A stretch of 64,000 bases of DNA, taken from positions 238,246 through 302,245 of the forward strand of contig JAAMEZ010000022.1 of assembly GCA_013322215.1 (NCBI GenBank). Direction: 5' to 3'. Origin of the DNA: Martinezella rhizogenes (GTDB taxonomy: Bacteria > Pseudomonadota > Alphaproteobacteria > Rhizobiales > Rhizobiaceae). The notes beneath the pieces are model-generated. The model had not been told where the DNA came from, did not search any database, and worked only from the letters and a program-made list of their open reading frames with translations. Shown in pieces: positions 63,935 to 64,000 of this stretch. Both the position numbers and the translations under genes were made by a program. The stretch's first letter is position 1; each line of letters begins with the position of its first letter.

Positions 63935-64000
63935 CCCGATCACTGACGAGGGCGGCGGCGCTGCTGGCGACGAAGTCCTTCGCTCTAGTGTTTCCTAGAT

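Overview
The window is a GC-rich chromosomal segment from a Rhizobiaceae alphaproteobacterium, most likely Rhizobium or a close relative. The evidence is gene content and order typical of that family (ftsE-ftsX, hpt-cpdR, argH-lptM-lysA-TIGR02302, secA / ppiC-argJ-GNAT-mutT, ubiG / lysC-ptsP-prfA-prmC-DUF4167 and clpB), together with three copies of a roughly 115-base intergenic palindromic element of the RIME type known from Rhizobium. The species cannot be fixed from the sequence alone.

Layout. 1-7.3 kb: a DUF2125 gene cut by the left edge, a ChaC-type cyclotransferase, an ftsE-ftsX-ydcF-plsC cluster on the minus strand, a membrane-anchored protein, hpt, cpdR and a cupin. 7.3-14.2 kb: the minus-strand run argH-lptM-lysA-TIGR02302, with tlpA divergent from argH. 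14.3-16.2 kb: an unusual TPR plus ATP-grasp fusion. 16.2-20.9 kb: hbd-etfA-etfB (beta-oxidation electron transfer), a PduO-type cobalamin adenosyltransferase and a short-chain dehydrogenase. 21-25.6 kb: BrkB, GluQRS, AlkA, an HNH protein, DsbB and YqaA. 25.6-27.85 kb: a visibly AT-richer block of orphan genes ending at a tRNA-Leu(CAA) gene. 28-37.6 kb: MFS/TetR pair, methyltransferase, aldo-keto reductase, acyl-CoA synthetase, a CelD-like acetyltransferase with a polysaccharide flippase, and a glutathione transferase.

37.7-44.1 kb: secA with a clear terminator, divergent from ppiC-argJ-GNAT-mutT. 44.2-49.6 kb: small membrane proteins, an orphan Flp pilin, an NDUFAF5-like methyltransferase, comF, and the grxC-nitrilase-DUF1178-DUF3291 run with overlapping start and stop codons. 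49.6-61.5 kb: ubiG, a secreted orphan, lysC, ptsP, prfA-prmC, DUF4167, HIT and clpB. 61.6-63.6 kb: a membrane-anchored M23 peptidase. The last 100 bases carry what looks like a ribosomal RNA operon promoter, so an rrn operon probably starts just outside the window.

Most genes are core metabolism, translation, secretion and proteostasis. There is no CRISPR array, intact insertion sequence, phage module or integrase. The least explained items are the TPR/ATP-grasp fusion, the tRNA-adjacent orphan block, a short dispersed palindrome with a covarying terminal base pair, a LiuR-like operator in front of etfBA, and the Flp pilin without its secretion genes.
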